DNA of 64,000 bases from Luzula sylvatica. Lineage: Eukaryota > Streptophyta > Magnoliopsida > Poales > Juncaceae. Below the pieces are notes generated by a model. That model saw nothing but the letters and a program-made list of their open reading frames with translations. It was not told the origin of the DNA and did no database searches. Where the stretch lies: positions 11,104,862 through 11,168,861 of the forward strand of contig OX326959.1 in assembly GCA_946800325.1 (NCBI GenBank), in the 5' to 3' direction. The translations under genes were made by a program, and so were the position numbers. Every line of letters begins with the position of its first letter. The stretch's first letter is position 1. Of the stretch, positions 1-15,400 are shown one piece after another.

Positions 1-3000
1 AAAATTTGGAGAAATGTTATGTAGTAAAAGATACGATTCAATTGATCTGAAAATACGTTGTTTGAACTCCCCAATGCATAAACATATTGTTTTGAATCGA
101 AAAACAAATTTTCGTAGTGTTTGTACAATTTGGTGAAATGTTATGTCGTAAAAAATACGATTCAAATGATCTAAAAACACGTTATTTGAACTCCTCAACG
201 TGTAAAAAGATTGCTATGAATCGAAAAAAAAACTTTCTTAGTGTTTGTAAAATTTGGTGAATAGTTATGTAGTAAAAGATACGATTCAAATGATCTAAAA
301 ATACGTTATTTGAACTCCCCAATGCATAAACAGATTGTATTGAATCGAAAAACAAATTTTCTTAGTGTTTGTATAATTTGGTGAAAAGTTACGTAGCAAA
401 AGATACGATTCAAATGTTCTAAAAATAAGTTATTTGAAATGACCAAATCATGAAAAGATTGTTACGAATCGAAAAACAAACTTTCTTAGTGTTTGCAAAA
501 TTTGGTGAAATGTTATGTAGTAAAAGATACGATTCAAATAAATTAAAAATATGTTATTTGAACTCCCCAAAGCATGAGAAGATACGATTCAAATGCCCAA
601 ATCATGAAAAGATTGTTACGAATCGAAAAACAAACTTTCTTAGTGTTTATAAAATTTGGTGAAAGGTTATGTAGTAAAAGATACGATTCAAATGATCTAA
701 AAATACGTTATTTGAACTCCCCAATGCTTAAACAGATTATTTTGAATCGAAAAACAAATTTTCTTAGTGTTTGTAAAATTTGGTGAAAAGTTACGTAGTA
801 AAAGATACGATTCAAATGATCTAAAAATACATTATTTGAAATCCCCAATGCATAAACAGATTGTTTTGAATGGAAAAACAAATTTTCTTAGAGTTTGTAC
901 AATTTGGTGAAAAGGTACGTAGCAAAAGATACGATTCAAATGATCTAAAAATAATTTATTTGAACTCCCCAAAGCATAAAAAAATTGTTTTGAATCGAAA
1001 AATAAATTTTGTTAGTGTTTGTACAATTTGGTGAAACGTTACGTAGCAAAAGATACGATTCAAATGATCTAAAAATACGTTATTTGAACTCCCCAAAGCA
1101 TAAACAATATTCGAAAAACAAAGTTTCTTAGTATTTGTAAAATATGGTGAAATTTTATGTAGTAAAAGATACGATTCAAATGATCTAAAAATACGTGATT
1201 TGAACTCCCCAATACATAAAAAGATTGTTTTGAATCGAAAAACAAATTTTCTTAGTGTTTGTAAAATTTGGTGAAAAGTTATGTAGTAAAAAATACGATT
1301 CAAATGATCTAAAAATACGTTATTTGAACTCCCCAAAGCATAAAAAGATTGTTACGAATCAAAAAACAAAATTTCTTAGTCTTTGCCAAATTTGGTGAAA
1401 TGTTATGTAGTAAAATATACGATTCAAATGGTCTAAAAATACGTTATTTCAACTCTCCCAAGCATGAAAAAATTGTTTTGAATCGAAAAACAAACTTTCT
1501 TAGTGTCTGTAAAATTTGGTGAAAAGTTATGTCGTAAAAGATACGATTCAAATGATCTAAAAACACGTTATTTGAACTCCCCCAAGCATGAAAACATTGT
1601 TACGAATTGAAAAACAAACTTTCTTAGTGTTTGTAAAATTTGGTGAAAAGTTATGTTGTAAAAGACACGATTTAAATGATCTAAAAATACGTTATTTGAA
1701 CTCCCCAAACCATAAACAGATTATTTTGAATCGAAAAACAAACTTTCTCAGTGTTTGTAAAATTTGGTGAAAAGTTAAGTCGTAAAAGATACGATTCAAA
1801 TGATCTAAAAATACGTTATTTGAACTACCCAAAGCATGAAAATATTGTTAAGAATTGAAAAACAAACTTTCTTAGTGTTTGTAAAATTTGCGGAAAAGTT
1901 ATGTAGTAAAAGATAGGATTTATATGATCTAAAAATACGTTATTTGAACTCCCCAATGCATAAACAGATTGTTTTGAATCGCAAAACAAATTTTCTTGGT
2001 ATCTGTAAAATTTGGTGAAAAATTACGTAGTAAAAGATACGATTGAAATGATTTAAAAACACGTTATTTGAACTCCCCAAAGCATAAACATATTGTTTTG
2101 AATCGAAAAACAAATTTTTTTAGTGTTTGTACAATTTGGTGAAAAGTTACGTAGCAAAAGATACGATTCAGATGATCTAAAAATTCGTTATTTCAACTCC
2201 CCAAAGCATAAACTGATTGTTTTGAATCGAAAAACAAATTTTCTTAGTGTTTGTACAATTTGGTGAAAAGTTACATCACAAAAGATACAATACAAATGAT
2301 CTAAAAATACATTATTTTAACTCCCCAAAGTATAAAAAGATTGTTACGAATCGAAAAACAAAATTTCTTAGTGTTTGTAAAATTTGGTGAAAAGTTATGT
2401 AGTAAAAGATACGATTCAAATGATCTAAAAATACGTTATTTGAACTCCCCAAGGCATAAACAGATTATTTTGAATCGAAAAACAAATTGTCTTAATGTTT
2501 GTAAAATTTGGTGAAAAGTTACGTAGTAAAAGATACGATTCAAATGATCTAAAAATACATTATTTGAACTCCGCAAAGCATAAACATAGTGTTTTGAATC
2601 GAAAAACAAATTTTCTTAGTGTTTGTACAATTTGGTGAAAAGTAACGTAGCAAAAGATACGATTCAAATGATCTAGAAATACGTTATTTGAACTCCCCAA
2701 AGCATAAACAGAATATTTTGAATCGAAAAACGAACTTTCTTAGTGTTTGTAGAATTTGGTGAAAAGTTACGTAGCAATAGATACGATTCAAATGATAAAA
2801 AAATACGTTATTTGAACTCCCCAAAGCATGAAAAGATTGTTACGAATTGAAAAACAAACTTTCTTAGTGTTTGTGAAATTTCGGGAAAAGTTATGTAGTA
2901 AAAGATAGGATTCAAATGATCTAACAATACGTTATTTGAACTCCCAAAAGCATAAACATATTGTGTTGAATCGAAAAACAAATTTTCTTAGTGTTTGTAC

Positions 3001-3651
3001 AATTTGGTGAAAAGTTACGTAGCAAAAGAATCGATTCAAATGATCTAAAAATACGTTATTTGAACTCCCCAAAGCATAAACAGATTGTTTTGAATCGAAA
3101 AACAAATTTTCTTAGTGTTTGTACGATTTGGTGAAAAGTTACGTAGCAAAAGATACGATTGAAATGATCTAAAAATACGTAATTTGAACTCCCCAAAGCA
3201 TGAAAAGATTGTTACGAATTGAAAAACAGATTGTTTTGAATCGTAAAACAAATTTTTTTTAGTATTTGTAAAATTTGGTGAAAAGTCACGTAGTAAAAGA
3301 TACGATTCAAATGATTTAAAAATACGTTATTTGAACTCCCCAATGCATAAACAGATTGTTTTGAATCGAAAAACAAATTTTCTTAGTGTTTGTCAAATTT
3401 GGTGAAATGTTACGTAGTAAAAGATACGATTCAAATGGTCTAAAAATACGTTATTTGAACTCCCCAGGGCATAAACAGATTGTTTTGAATCGAAAAACAA
3501 ACTTTCTTAGTGTTTGTAATATTTGGTGAAAAGTTATGTCGTAAAAGATACGATTCAAATGATCTAAAAATACGTTATTTGAACTCCCCAATACATAAAC
3601 ATATTGTTTTGTATCGAAAATCAAATTTTCTAGTGTTTGTAAAATTTGGTG
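1..3651 (+). repeat. Satellite array, forward block (partial 9-kb unit, copy 1)
   Basis: Tandem monomers of about 124 bp; for example the GTGTTTGT landmark recurs at 643, 767 and 891. Each carries recognisable sub-blocks: GATACGATTCAAATGATC, GTTATTTGAACTCCCCAA, AATCGAAAAACAAA and TTAGTGTTTGTAAAATTTGG. Two flavours recur, one with TTGTTTTGAATCG and TACAATTTGG, the other with TTGTTACGAATCG and AAAATTTGG. One monomer near 570-600 holds a 29-bp internal duplication. This block matches 9.2-9.4 kb downstream in the same order, but lacks about 248 bp (two monomers) near 1150-1330 relative to the later copies. No genes: reading frames here are by-products of the repeat. Function unknown; a centromeric, subtelomeric or knob satellite are all possible. 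Confidence 0.95.
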
Positions 3652-3704
3652 AAATTTGAACTCCCCAATACGATTCGAATTTGTAAAATTTGGACTCCCC
3701 AAAA
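3652..3704. repeat. Scrambled orientation-switch junction, copy 1
   Basis: Between the last regular forward monomer and the first reverse one lie about 53 bp of out-of-order satellite pieces: TTTGAACTCCCCAATACG, then a CGATTCGAATTTG piece, then a second short ACTCCCC fragment, then the reverse-type GATGGTTTGGAT. The same scrambled segment recurs at about 13067-13119 and 22111-22163. The rearrangement therefore happened once, before the 9-kb unit was amplified. Confidence 0.85.
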
Positions 3705-6436
3705 GATGGTTTGGATAGAATCTTTTGGTACGTAACTTTTCACCAAATTGTACAAACAATAAGAAAGTTTTCTTTTCGATTCATAGCAATCTTTTAAATC
3801 TTTGAGGAGTTCATATAACATGTTTTTAGAAACTTTGTATCGTATCTTTTACTACGTAACTTTTCACCATATTTTACAAACACTAAGAAAGTTTGTTTTT
3901 CGATTCATAACAATCTTTTAAGTTTCTGAGGAGTCCAAATAACGGGTATTTTGAGATGGTTTGGATCGAATCTTTTAGTACGTAACTTTTCACCAAATTG
4001 TACAAACACTAAGAAAGTTTTCTTTTCGATTCATAACAATCTTTTTACTCTTTGAGGAGTTCAAACAACGTGTTTTTAGATCATTTCTATCGTATCTTTT
4101 ACTACATAACTTTTCACCCTATTTTACAAACACTAAGAAATTTTGTTTTTCGATTCATAACAACTTTTAAGTTTCTGAGAAGTCCAAATAACGTGTTTTT
4201 GAGATGGTTTGGATTGAATCTTTTAGTACATAACTTTTCACCAAATTGTACAAACCCTAAGAAAGTTTTCATTTCGATTCGTAACAATTTTTTACTCATT
4301 GAGGAGTTCAAATAACGTGTTTGTAGATCATTTGTATCGTACCTTTTTCTACATAACTTTTCACGATATTTTACAAACACTAAGAAAGTTTGTTTTGCGA
4401 TTCATAACAATCTTTTAACATTCTGAGGAGTCGAAATAACGTGTTTTTGAGATGGTTTGGATCGAATCTTTTAGTACGTAACTTTTCCCCAAATTGTACA
4501 AACAGTCAGAAAGTTTTCTTTTCGATTCATAGCAATATTTTTAATCTTTGAGGAGTTCAAATAACGTGTTTTTAATTCATTTGTATCGTATCTTTTTGTA
4601 CATAACTTTGTACCATATTTTACAAACACTAACAAAGTTTGTTTTGCGATTCATAACAATCTTTTAACGCTCTGAGGTGTCCAAATAACATGTTTTGAGA
4701 TGATTTGATAGAATCTTTTACTACGTAACTTTTACCAAATTGTACAAACACTAAGAAAGTTCCCTTTTCGATTCATAGCAATATTTTTACTCTTTACAGA
4801 GTTCAAATAACGTGTTTTTAGATCATTTGTATCGTATCTTTTACTACATAACTTTTCATCAAATTTGACAAACACCAAGAAAGTTTGTTTTTCGATTCAT
4901 AAAAATCTTTGAACGCTCCGAGGAGTCCAAATAACGTTGTTTTGAGATGGTTTGGATCGAATCATTTGGTACGTAACTTTTCACCAAGTGGTACAAACAC
5001 TAAGAAAGTTTTCTTTTCGATTCAAGGCAATCTTTTTACTCCTTGAGGAGTTCAAATAACGTGTTTTAAGATCATTTGTACTGTATCTTTTACTACATAA
5101 CTTTTCACCAAACTTTACAAACACTAAGAAAGTTTGTTTTTTCGAATCATAAAAATCTTTTAACGCTCTGAGGAGTCCAAATAACGTGTTTTTGAGATAG
5201 TTTGGATCGAATGTTTTAGTACGTAACTGTTCACCAAATTGTACAAGCACTAAGATATCTTTCTTTTCGATTCATAGCAATCTTTTTACTCTTTGAGGAG
5301 TTCAAATAACGTATTTTTAGATAATTTGTATCGTATCTTTTACCACATTACTTTTCACCATATTTTACAAACAATAAGAAACTTTGTTTTTCAATTCATA
5401 ACAATGTTTTAATGCTCTTAGGAGTCCAAATAACGTGTTTTTGAGATGGTTTGGATCGAAGCTTTTGGTACGTAACTTTTCAACAAATTGTACAAACAAT
5501 AAGAAAGTTTTCTTTTCGATTCATAGCAATCTTTTTAATCTTTGAGGAGTTCAAATAACGTGTTTTTAGATCATTTGTATCGTATCTTTTACTACATAAC
5601 TTTTCTCCAAATTTGACAAACACCAATAAAGTTTGTTTTTTGATTCATAACAATATTTTAACGCTCCGAGGAGTTCAAATAACGTCGTTTTGAGATGGTT
5701 TGGATCGAATCATTTGGTACGTAACTTTTCACCAAATGGTACAAACACTAAGGAAGTTTTCTTTTCGATTCATAGCAATCTTTATACTCTTTGAGGAGTT
5801 CAAATAACGTGTTTTTATATCAATTGTATCATATCTTTTTCTACATAACTTTTCACCGTATTTTACAAACACTAAGAAATTCTGTTTTTCGATTCATAGC
5901 AATCTTTTAAGTTTTTGAGGAGTCCAAATAACGTGTTTTTGAGATGGTTTGGATCGAATCTTTTTTGTACGTAACTTTTCACCAAATTGTACAAACACTA
6001 AGATAGTTTTCTTTTCGATTCATAACAATCTTTTTACTCTTTGAGGAGTTCATATAACATGTTTTTAGATCATTTGTATCGTATCTTTTACTAGATAACT
6101 TTTCACCATATTTTGCAAACACTAAGAAAGTTTGTTTTGCGATTCATAACAATCTTTTAACGCTCTGAGGAGTCCAAATAACGTGTTTTTGAGATGGTTT
6201 GGATCAAATCTTTTAGTACGTAACTTTTCACCAAATTGTACAAACAATAAGACACTTTTCTTTTCGATTCGTAGCAATCTGTTTAATCTTTGAGGAGTTC
6301 AAATAACGTATTTTTAGATCATTAGTATCGTATCTTTTACTACATAACTTTTCACCAAATTGGACAAACACCAAGAAAGTCTGTTTTTCGATTCATAACA
6401 ATCTTTTAACATTCTGAGGAGTCCAAATAACGTTGT
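3705..6436 (-). repeat. Satellite array, reverse block (copy 1)
   Basis: The same satellite in inverted orientation, arranged as alternating monomers. Type A has GAGTCCAAATAACG, GATGGTTTGGATCGAATC and CCAAATTGTACAAACAC. Type B has GAGTTCAAATAACG, AGATCATTTGTATCG and CCATATTTTACAAACAC. Together they make a dimer of about 249 bp. Compared with the later copies this block holds about 371 extra bp (three monomers) between two ACAAACACTAAGAAAGTT repeats near 4001 and 4372. Confidence 0.93.
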
Positions 6437-9400
6437 TTTGAATCGAAAAACAAATTTTCTTAGTGCTTGTAAAATTTGGTGAAAAGTTACGTAGTAAAAG
6501 CTTCGATCCAAAACATCTCAAAAACACATTATTTGAACTCCTCTGAGCGTTAAAAGATTGTTTTGAATCGTAAAACGAACTTTCTTAGTATTTGTAAAAT
6601 TTGGTGAAAAGTATGTAGTAATAGATACGATTCAAATGATCTAATCATACACTATTTGAACTCCCCAAAGAATAAAAAGATTGTAACGAATCGAAAAACA
6701 AACTTTCTTAGTGTTTGTAAAATTTGATGTAAAGTTATGTAGTAATAGATACTATTCAAATGATCTAAAAATACGTTATTTGAACTCCACAATGCATGAA
6801 AAGACTGTTTTGAATCGAAAAACAAATTTTCTTAGTATTTGTACAATTTGGTGAAATGTTATGTAGTAAAAGATACGGTTGAAATGATCAAAAATCACGT
6901 TATTTGAACTCCTCGAAGTGTAAAAAGATGGCTATAAATCGAAAAAAAAACTTTCTTAGTGTTTGTAAAATTTGGTGAAAAGTTACGTAGTAAAAGATAC
7001 GATTGAAATGATCTAAAAATACGTTATTTGAACTCACCAATACATAAACATATTGTTTTGAATCGAAAATCAAATTTTCTTAGTGTTTGTAAAATTTGGT
7101 GAAATGTTACGTAGTAAAAGATACGATTCAAATGATCTAAAAATACGTTATTTGAACTCCCCAAAGCATAAACAGATTGTTTTGAATCGAAAAACAAATT
7201 TTCTTAGTGTTTGTACAATTTGGTGAAAACTTACATAGCAAAAGATACGATTTAATTGATCTAAAAATACGTTATTTGAAATCCCCAAAGCATGAAAAGA
7301 TTGTTAGGAATTGAAAAACAAACTTTCTAAGTGTTTGTAAAATTTGGTGAAAAGTTAGGTAGTAAAAGATACGATTCAAATGATCTAAAAATACGTTATT
7401 TGAACTCCCCAAAGCATAAAAAGATTGTTACGAATCAAAAAACAAACTTTCTTAATTTTTGTAAAATTTGGTGAAATGTTATGTAGTAAAAGATACGATT
7501 CAAATGATCTAAAAATACGTTATTTGAACTCCCCAATGCGTAAACAGATTGTTTTGAATCGAAAATCAAATTTTCTTAGTGTTTGTAAAATTTGGTGAAA
7601 AGTTACGTAGTAAAAGATACGATTCAAATGATCTAAAAATACGTTATATGAACTCCCCAAAGCATAAACATATTGTTTTGAATCGAAAAACAAATTTTCT
7701 TAGTGTTTGTAAAATTTGGTGAAAAGTTATGTCGCGAAAGATACAATTCAAATGATCTAAAAATACGTTATTTGAACTCCCCAAAGCTTGAAAACATTGT
7801 TACGAATAAAAAAAAAAAACTTTCTTAATGTTTGTAAATTTTGGTGAAAAGTTAGGTAGTAAAAGATACGATTCAAATGATCTAAAAATACGTTATTTCA
7901 ACTCCCCAAAGCATAAACAGATTGTTTTGAATCGGAAAACAAATTTTCTTAGTGTTTGTACAATTTGGTGAAAAGTTACGTAGCAAAAGATACGATTCAA
8001 ATGATCTAAAAATACATTATTTCAAATCCCCAAAGCATGAGAAGATTGTTACGAATCGAAAATCAAACTTACTTAGTGTTTGTAAAATTTGGTGAAAAGT
8101 TATGAAGTAAAAGATACGATTCAATTGATCTGAAAATACGTTATTTGAACTCCCCAAAGCATAGACATATTGTTTTGAATCGAAGAACAAATTTTCTTAG
8201 TATTTGTAAAATTTGGTGAAAAGTTACGTAGTAAAAGCTTCGATCGAAAACATCTCAAAAACACATTATTTGAATTCCTCAGAGCGTTAAAAGATTATTT
8301 TGAATCGTAAAACGAAATTTCTTAGTATTTGTAAAATTTGGTGAAAAGTTATGTAGTAAAAGATACGATTCAAATGATCTAATAATACGTTATTTGAACT
8401 CCCCAAAGAGTAAAAAGATTGTTACGAATCGAAAAAAAAACTTTCTTAATGTTTGTAAAATTTGGTGAAATATTATGTAGTAAAAGATACGATTCAAATG
8501 ATCTAAAAATACGTTATTTGAACTCCCCAAAGCATAAAAAGATTGTTACGAATCAAAAAACAAACTTTCTTAATGTTTGTAAAATTTGGTGAAAAATTAT
8601 GTAGTAAAAGATACGATTCAAATGATCTAAAAATACGTTATTTGAACTCCCCAATGCGTAAACGGATTCTTTTGAATCGAAAAACAAATTTTCTTAGTGT
8701 TTGTAAAATTTGGTGAAAAGTTACGTAGTAAAATATACGATTCAAATGATCTAAAAATACGTTATTTGAACTCCCCAAAGCATAAACAGATTATTTTGAA
8801 TCGAAAAATAAAATTTCTTAGTGTTTACACAATTTGGTGAAAAGTTACGTAGCAAAAGATACGATTCAAATGATCTAAAAATAATTTATTTGAAATCCCC
8901 AAAGCATGAAAAGATTGTTAAAAATCGAAAAACAAACTTTCTTAGTGTTTGTAAAATTTGATGAAATGTTATGTAGTAAAAAATGTGATTCGAATGATCT
9001 AAAAATATGTTATTTGAACTCCCCAAAGCATAAAATGATTGTTACGAATAAAAAAACAAACTTTCTTAGTGTTTGACAAATTTGGTGAAATGTTGTGTAG
9101 TAAAATATACGATTCAAATGGTCTAAAAATACGTTATTTGAACTGCCCCAAGCATGAAAAAATTGTTACAAATCGAAAAACAAACTTTCTTAGTGTTTGT
9201 AAATTTTGCTGAAAAGTTATGTCGTAAAAGATACGATTCAAATGATCTAAAAATATGTTATTTTAACTCCCCCAAGCATGAATAGATTGTTACGAATTGA
9301 AAAACAAACTTTCTTATTGTTTGTAAAATTTGGTGAAAAGTTATGTTGTAAAAGATACGATTTAAATGATCTAAAAATACGTTATTTGAACTCCCCAAAG

Positions 9401-12400
9401 CATAAACAGATTATTTTGAATCGAAAAACAAACTTTCTCAGTGTTTGTAAAATTTGGTGAAAAGTTAAGTCGTAAAAGATATGATTCAAATGATCTAAAA
9501 ATACGTTATTTGAACGCCCCAAAGTATTAAAAGATTGTTACGAATTGAAAAACAAACTTTCTTAGTGTTTGTACAATTGGGTGAAAAGTTACGTATCAAA
9601 AGATACGATTCAAATGATCTAAAAATACGTTATTTGAACTCCCCAAAGCATAAACAAATTGTTTTGAATCGAAAAACAAATTTTCTGTGTTTGTACCATT
9701 TGGTGAAAACTTACATAGCAAAAGATACAATTCAAATGATCTAAAAATACGTTATTTGAACTCCCCAAAGCATAAAAAGATTGTTATGAATCGAAAAACA
9801 AACTTTCTTAGTGTTTATAAAATTTGGTGAAAGGTTATGTAGTAAAAGATACGATTCAAATGATCTAAAAATACGTTATTTGAACTCCCCAATGCTTAAA
9901 CAGATTATTTTGAATCGAAAAACAAATTTTCTTAGTGTTTGTAAAATTTGGTGAAAAGTTACGTAGTAAAAGATACGATTCAAATGATCTAAAAATACAT
10001 TATTTGAAATCCCCAATGCATAAACAGATTGTTTTGAATGGAAAAACAAATTTTCTTAGAGTTTGTATAATTTGGTGAAAAGGTACGTTGCAAAAGATAC
10101 GATTCAAATGATGTAAAAATAAGTTATTTGAACTCCCCAAAGCATAAAAAAATTGTTTTGAATCGAAAAATAAATTTTGTTAGTGTTTGTACAATTTGGT
10201 GAAACGTTACGTAGCAAAAGATACGATTCAAATGATCTAAAAATACGTTATTTGAACTCCCCAAAGCATAAACAATATTCGAAAAACAAACTTTCTTAGT
10301 ATTTGTAAAATATGGTGAAATTTTCTGTAGTAAAAGATACGATTCAAATGATCTAAAAATACGTGATTTGAACTCCCCAAAGCTTAAAAAAATTGTTTTG
10401 AATCGAAAAATAAATTTTGTTAGTGTTTGTACAATTTGGTGAAACGTTACGTAGCAAAAGATACGATTCAAATGATCTAAAAATACGTTATTTCAACTCC
10501 CCAAAGCATAAGAAGATTGTTACGAATAAAAAAACAAACTTTCTTAGTGTTTGTAAAATTTGGTGAAAAGTTATGTAGAAAAAGATACGATTCAAATGAT
10601 CTAAAAATACGTTATTTGAACTCCCCAAAGCATGAAAAGATTGTTACGAATCGAAAAACAAACTTTCTTAGTGTTTGTAAAATTTGGTGAAATGTTATGT
10701 AGTAAAAAATACGATTCAAATGATCTAAAAATACGTTATTTGAACTCCCCAAAGCATAAAAAGATTGTTACGAATCAAAAAACAAAATTTCTTAGTCTTT
10801 GCCAAATTTGGTGAAATGTTATGTAGTAAAATATACGATTCAAATGGTCTAAAAATACGTTATTTCAACTCTCCCAAGCATGAAAAAATTGTTTTGAATC
10901 GAAAAACAAACTTTCTTAGTGTCTGTAAAATTTGGTGAAAAGTTATGTCGTAAAAGATACGATTCAAATGATCTAAAAACACGTTATTTGAACTCCCCCA
11001 AGCATGAAAACATTGTTACGAATTGAAAAACAAACTTTCTTAGTGTTTGTAAAATTTGGTGAAAAGTTATGTTGTAAAAGACACGATTTAAATGATCTAA
11101 AAATACGTTATTTGAACTCCCCAAACCATAAACAGATTATTTTGAATCGAAAAACAAACTTTCTCAGTGTTTGTAAAATTTGGTGAAAAGTTAAGTCGTA
11201 AAAGATACGATTCAAATGATCTAAAAATACGTTATTTGAACTACCCAAAGCATGAAAAGATTGTTAAGAATTGAAAAACAAACTTTCTTAGTGTTTGTAA
11301 AATTTGCGGAAAAGTTATGTAGTAAAAGATAGGATTTATATGATCTAAAAATACGTTATTTGAACTCCCCAATGCATAAACAGATTGTTTTGAATCGCAA
11401 AACAAATTTTCTTGGTATCTGTAAAATTTGGTGAAAAATTACGTAGTAAAAGATACGATTGAAATGATTTAAAAACACGTTATTTGAACTCCCCAAAGCA
11501 TAAACATATTGTTTTGAATCGAAAAACAAATTTTTTTAGTGTTTGTACAATTTGGTGAAAAGTTACGTAGCAAAAGATACGATTCAAATGATCTAAAAAT
11601 TCGTTATTTCAACTCCCCAAAGCATAAACTGATTGTTTTGAATCGAAAAACAAATTTTCTTAGTGTTTGTACAATTTGGTGAAAAGTTACATCACAAAAG
11701 ATACAATACAAATGATCTAAAAATACATTATTTTAACTCCCCAAAGCATAAAAAGATTGTTACGAATCGAAAAACAAAATTTATTAGTGTTTGTAAAATT
11801 TGGTGAAAAGTTATGTAGTAAAAGATACGATTCAAATGATCTAAAAATACGTTATTTGAACTCCCCAAGGCATAAACAGATTATTTTGAATCGAAAAACA
11901 AATTGTCTTAATGTTTGTAAAATTTGGTGAAAAGTTACGTAGTAAAAGATACGATTCAAATGATCTAAAAATACATTATTTGAACTCCGCAAAGCATAAA
12001 CATAGTGTTTTGAATCGAAAAACAAATTTTCTTAGTGTTTGTACAATTTGGTGAAAAGTAACGTAGCAAAAGATACGATTCAAATGATCTAGAAATACGT
12101 TATTTGAACTCCCCAAAGCATAAACAGGATATTTTGAATCGAAAAACGAACTTTCTTAGTGTTTGTAGAATTTGGTGAAAAGTTACGTAGCAATAGATAC
12201 GATTCAGATGATAAAAAAAATACGTTATTTGAACTCCCCAAAGCATGAAAAGATTGTTACGAATTGAAAAACAAACTTTCTTAGTGTTTGTGAAATTTCG
12301 GGAAAAGTTATGTAGTAAAAGATAGGATTCAAATGATCTAACAATACGTTATTTGAACTCCCAAAAGCATAAACATATTGTGTTGAATCGAAAAACAAAT

Positions 12401-15400
12401 TTTCTTAGTGTTTGTACAATTTGGTGAAAAGTTACGTAGCAAAAGAATCGATTCAAATGATCTAAAAATACGTTATTTGAACTCCCCAAAGCATAAACAG
12501 ATTGTTTTGAATCGAAAAACAAATTTTCTTAGTGTTTGTACGATTTGGTGAAAAGTTACGTAGCAAAAGATACGATTGAAATGATCTAAAAATACGTAAT
12601 TTGAACTCCCCAAAGCATGAAAAGATTGTTACGAATTGAAAAACAGATTGTTTTGAATCGTAAAACAAATTTTTTAGTATTTGTAAAATTTGGTGAAAAG
12701 TCACGTAGTAAAAGATACGATTCAAATGATTTAAAAATACGTTATTTGAACTCCCCAATGCATAAACAGATTGTTTTGAATCGAAAAACAAATTTTCTTG
12801 GTGTTTGTCAAATTTGGTGAAATGTTATGTAGTAAAAGATACGATTCAAATGGTCTAAAAATACGTTATTTGAACTCCCCAGAGCATAAACAGATTGTTT
12901 TGAATCGAAAAACAAACTTTCTTAGTGTTTGTAATATTTGGTGAAAAGTTATGTCGTAAAAGATACGATTCAAATGATCTAAAAATACGTTATTTGAACT
13001 CCCCAATACATAAACATATTGTTTTGTATCGAAAATCAAATTTTCTAGTGTTTGTAAAATTTGGTGAAATTTGAACTCCCCAATACGATTCGAATTTGTA
13101 AAATTTGGACTCCCCAAAAGATGGTTTGGATAGAATCTTTTGGTACGTAACTTTTCACCAAATTGTACAAACAATAAGAAAGTTTTCTTTTCGATTCATA
13201 GCAATCTTTTAAATCTTTAAGTAGTTCATATAACATGTTTTTAGAAACTTTGTATCGTATCTTTTACTACGTAACTTTTCACCATATTTTACAAACACTA
13301 AGAAAGTTTGTTTTTCGATTCATAACAATATTTTAAGTTTCTGAGGAGTCCAAATAACGGGTATTTTGAGATGGTTTGGATCGAATCTTTTAGTACGTAA
13401 CTTTTCACCAAATTGTACAAACACTAAGAAAGTTTGTTTTTCGATTCATAACAATCTTTTAACATTCTGAGGAGTCGAAATAACGTGTTTTTGAGATGGT
13501 TTGGATCGAATCTTTTAGTACGTAACTTTTCCCCAAATTGTACAAACAGTCAGAAAGTTTTCTTTTCGATTCATAGCAATATTTTTAATCTTTGAGGAGT
13601 TCAAATAACGTGTTTTTAGTTCATTTGTATCGTATCTTTTTGTACATAACTTTGTACCATATTTTACAAACACTAACAAAGTTTGTTTTGCGATTCATAA
13701 CAATCTTTTAACGCTCTGAGGTGTCCAAATAACATGTTTTGAGATGATTTGATAGAATCTTTTACTACGTAACTTTTACCAAATTGTACAAACACTAAGA
13801 AAGTTCTCTTTTCGATTCATAGCAATATTTTTACTCTTTGCAGAGTTCAAATAACGTGTTTTTACATCATTTGTATCGTATCTTTTACTACATAACTTTT
13901 CATCAAATTTGACAAACACCAAGAAAGTTTGTTTTTCGATTCATAAAAATCTTTGAACGCTCTGAGGAGTCCAAATAACGTTGTTTTGAGATGGTTTGGA
14001 TCGAATCATTTGGTACGTAACTTTTCACCAAGTGTTATAAACACTAAGAAAGTTTTCTTTTCGATTCAAGGCAATCTTTTTACTCCTTGAGGAGTTCAAA
14101 TAACGTGTTTTAAGATCATTTGTACTGTATCTTTTACTACATAACTTTTCACCAAACTTTACAAACACTAAGAAAGTTTGTTTTTTCGAATCATAAAAAT
14201 CTTTTAACGCTCTGAGGAGTCCAAATAACGTGTTTTTGAGATAGTTTGGATCGAATGTTTTAGTACGTAACTGTTCACCAAATTGTACAAACACTAAGAT
14301 ATCTTTCTTTTCGATTCATAGCAATCTTTTTACTCTTTGAGGAGTTCAAATAACGTATTTTTAGATAATTTGTATCGTATCTTTTACCACATTACTTTTC
14401 ACCATATTTTACAAACAATAAGAAACTTTGTTTTTCTATTCATAACAATGTTTTAATGCTCTTAGGAGTCCAAATAACGTGTTTTTGAGATGGTTTGGAT
14501 CGAAGCTTTTGGTACGTAACTTTTCAACAAATTGTACAAACAATAAGAAAGTTTTCTTTTCGATTCATAGCAATCTTTTTAATCTTTGAGGAGTTCAAAT
14601 AACGTGTTTTTAGATCATTTGTATCGTATCTTTTACTACATAACTTTTCTCCAAATTTGACAAACACCAATAAAGTTTGTTTTTTGATTCATAACAATAT
14701 TTTAACGCTCCGAGGAGTTCAAATAACGTCGTTTTGAGATGGTTTGGATCGAATCATTTGGTACGTAACTTTTCACCAAATGGTACAAACACTAAGGAAG
14801 TTTTCTTTTCGATTCATAGCAATCTTTATACTCTTTGAGGAGTTCAAATAACGTGTTTTTATATCAATTGTATCATATCTTTTTCTACATAACTTTTCAC
14901 CGTATTTTACAAACACTAAGAAATTCTGTTTTTCGATTCATAGCAATCTTTTAAGTTTTTGAGGAGTCCAAATAACGTGTTTTTGAGATGGTTTGGATCG
15001 AATCTTTTTTGCACGTAACTTTTCACCAAATTGTACAAACACTAAGATAGTTTTCTTTTCGATTCATAACAATCTTTTTACTCTTTGAGGAGTTCATATA
15101 ACATGTTTTTAGATCATTTGTATCGTATCTTTTACTAGATAACTTTTCACCATATTTTGCAAACACTAAGAAAGTTTGTTTTGCGATTCATAACAATCTT
15201 TTAACGCTCTGAGGAGTCCAAATAACGTGTTTTTGAGATGGTTTGGATCAAATCTTTTAGTACGTAACTTTTCACCAAATTGTACAAACAATAAGACACT
15301 TTTCTTTTCGATTCGTAGCAATCTGTTTAATCTTTGAGGAGTTCAAATAACGTATTTTTAGATCATTAGTATCGTATCTTTTACTACATAACTTTTCACC

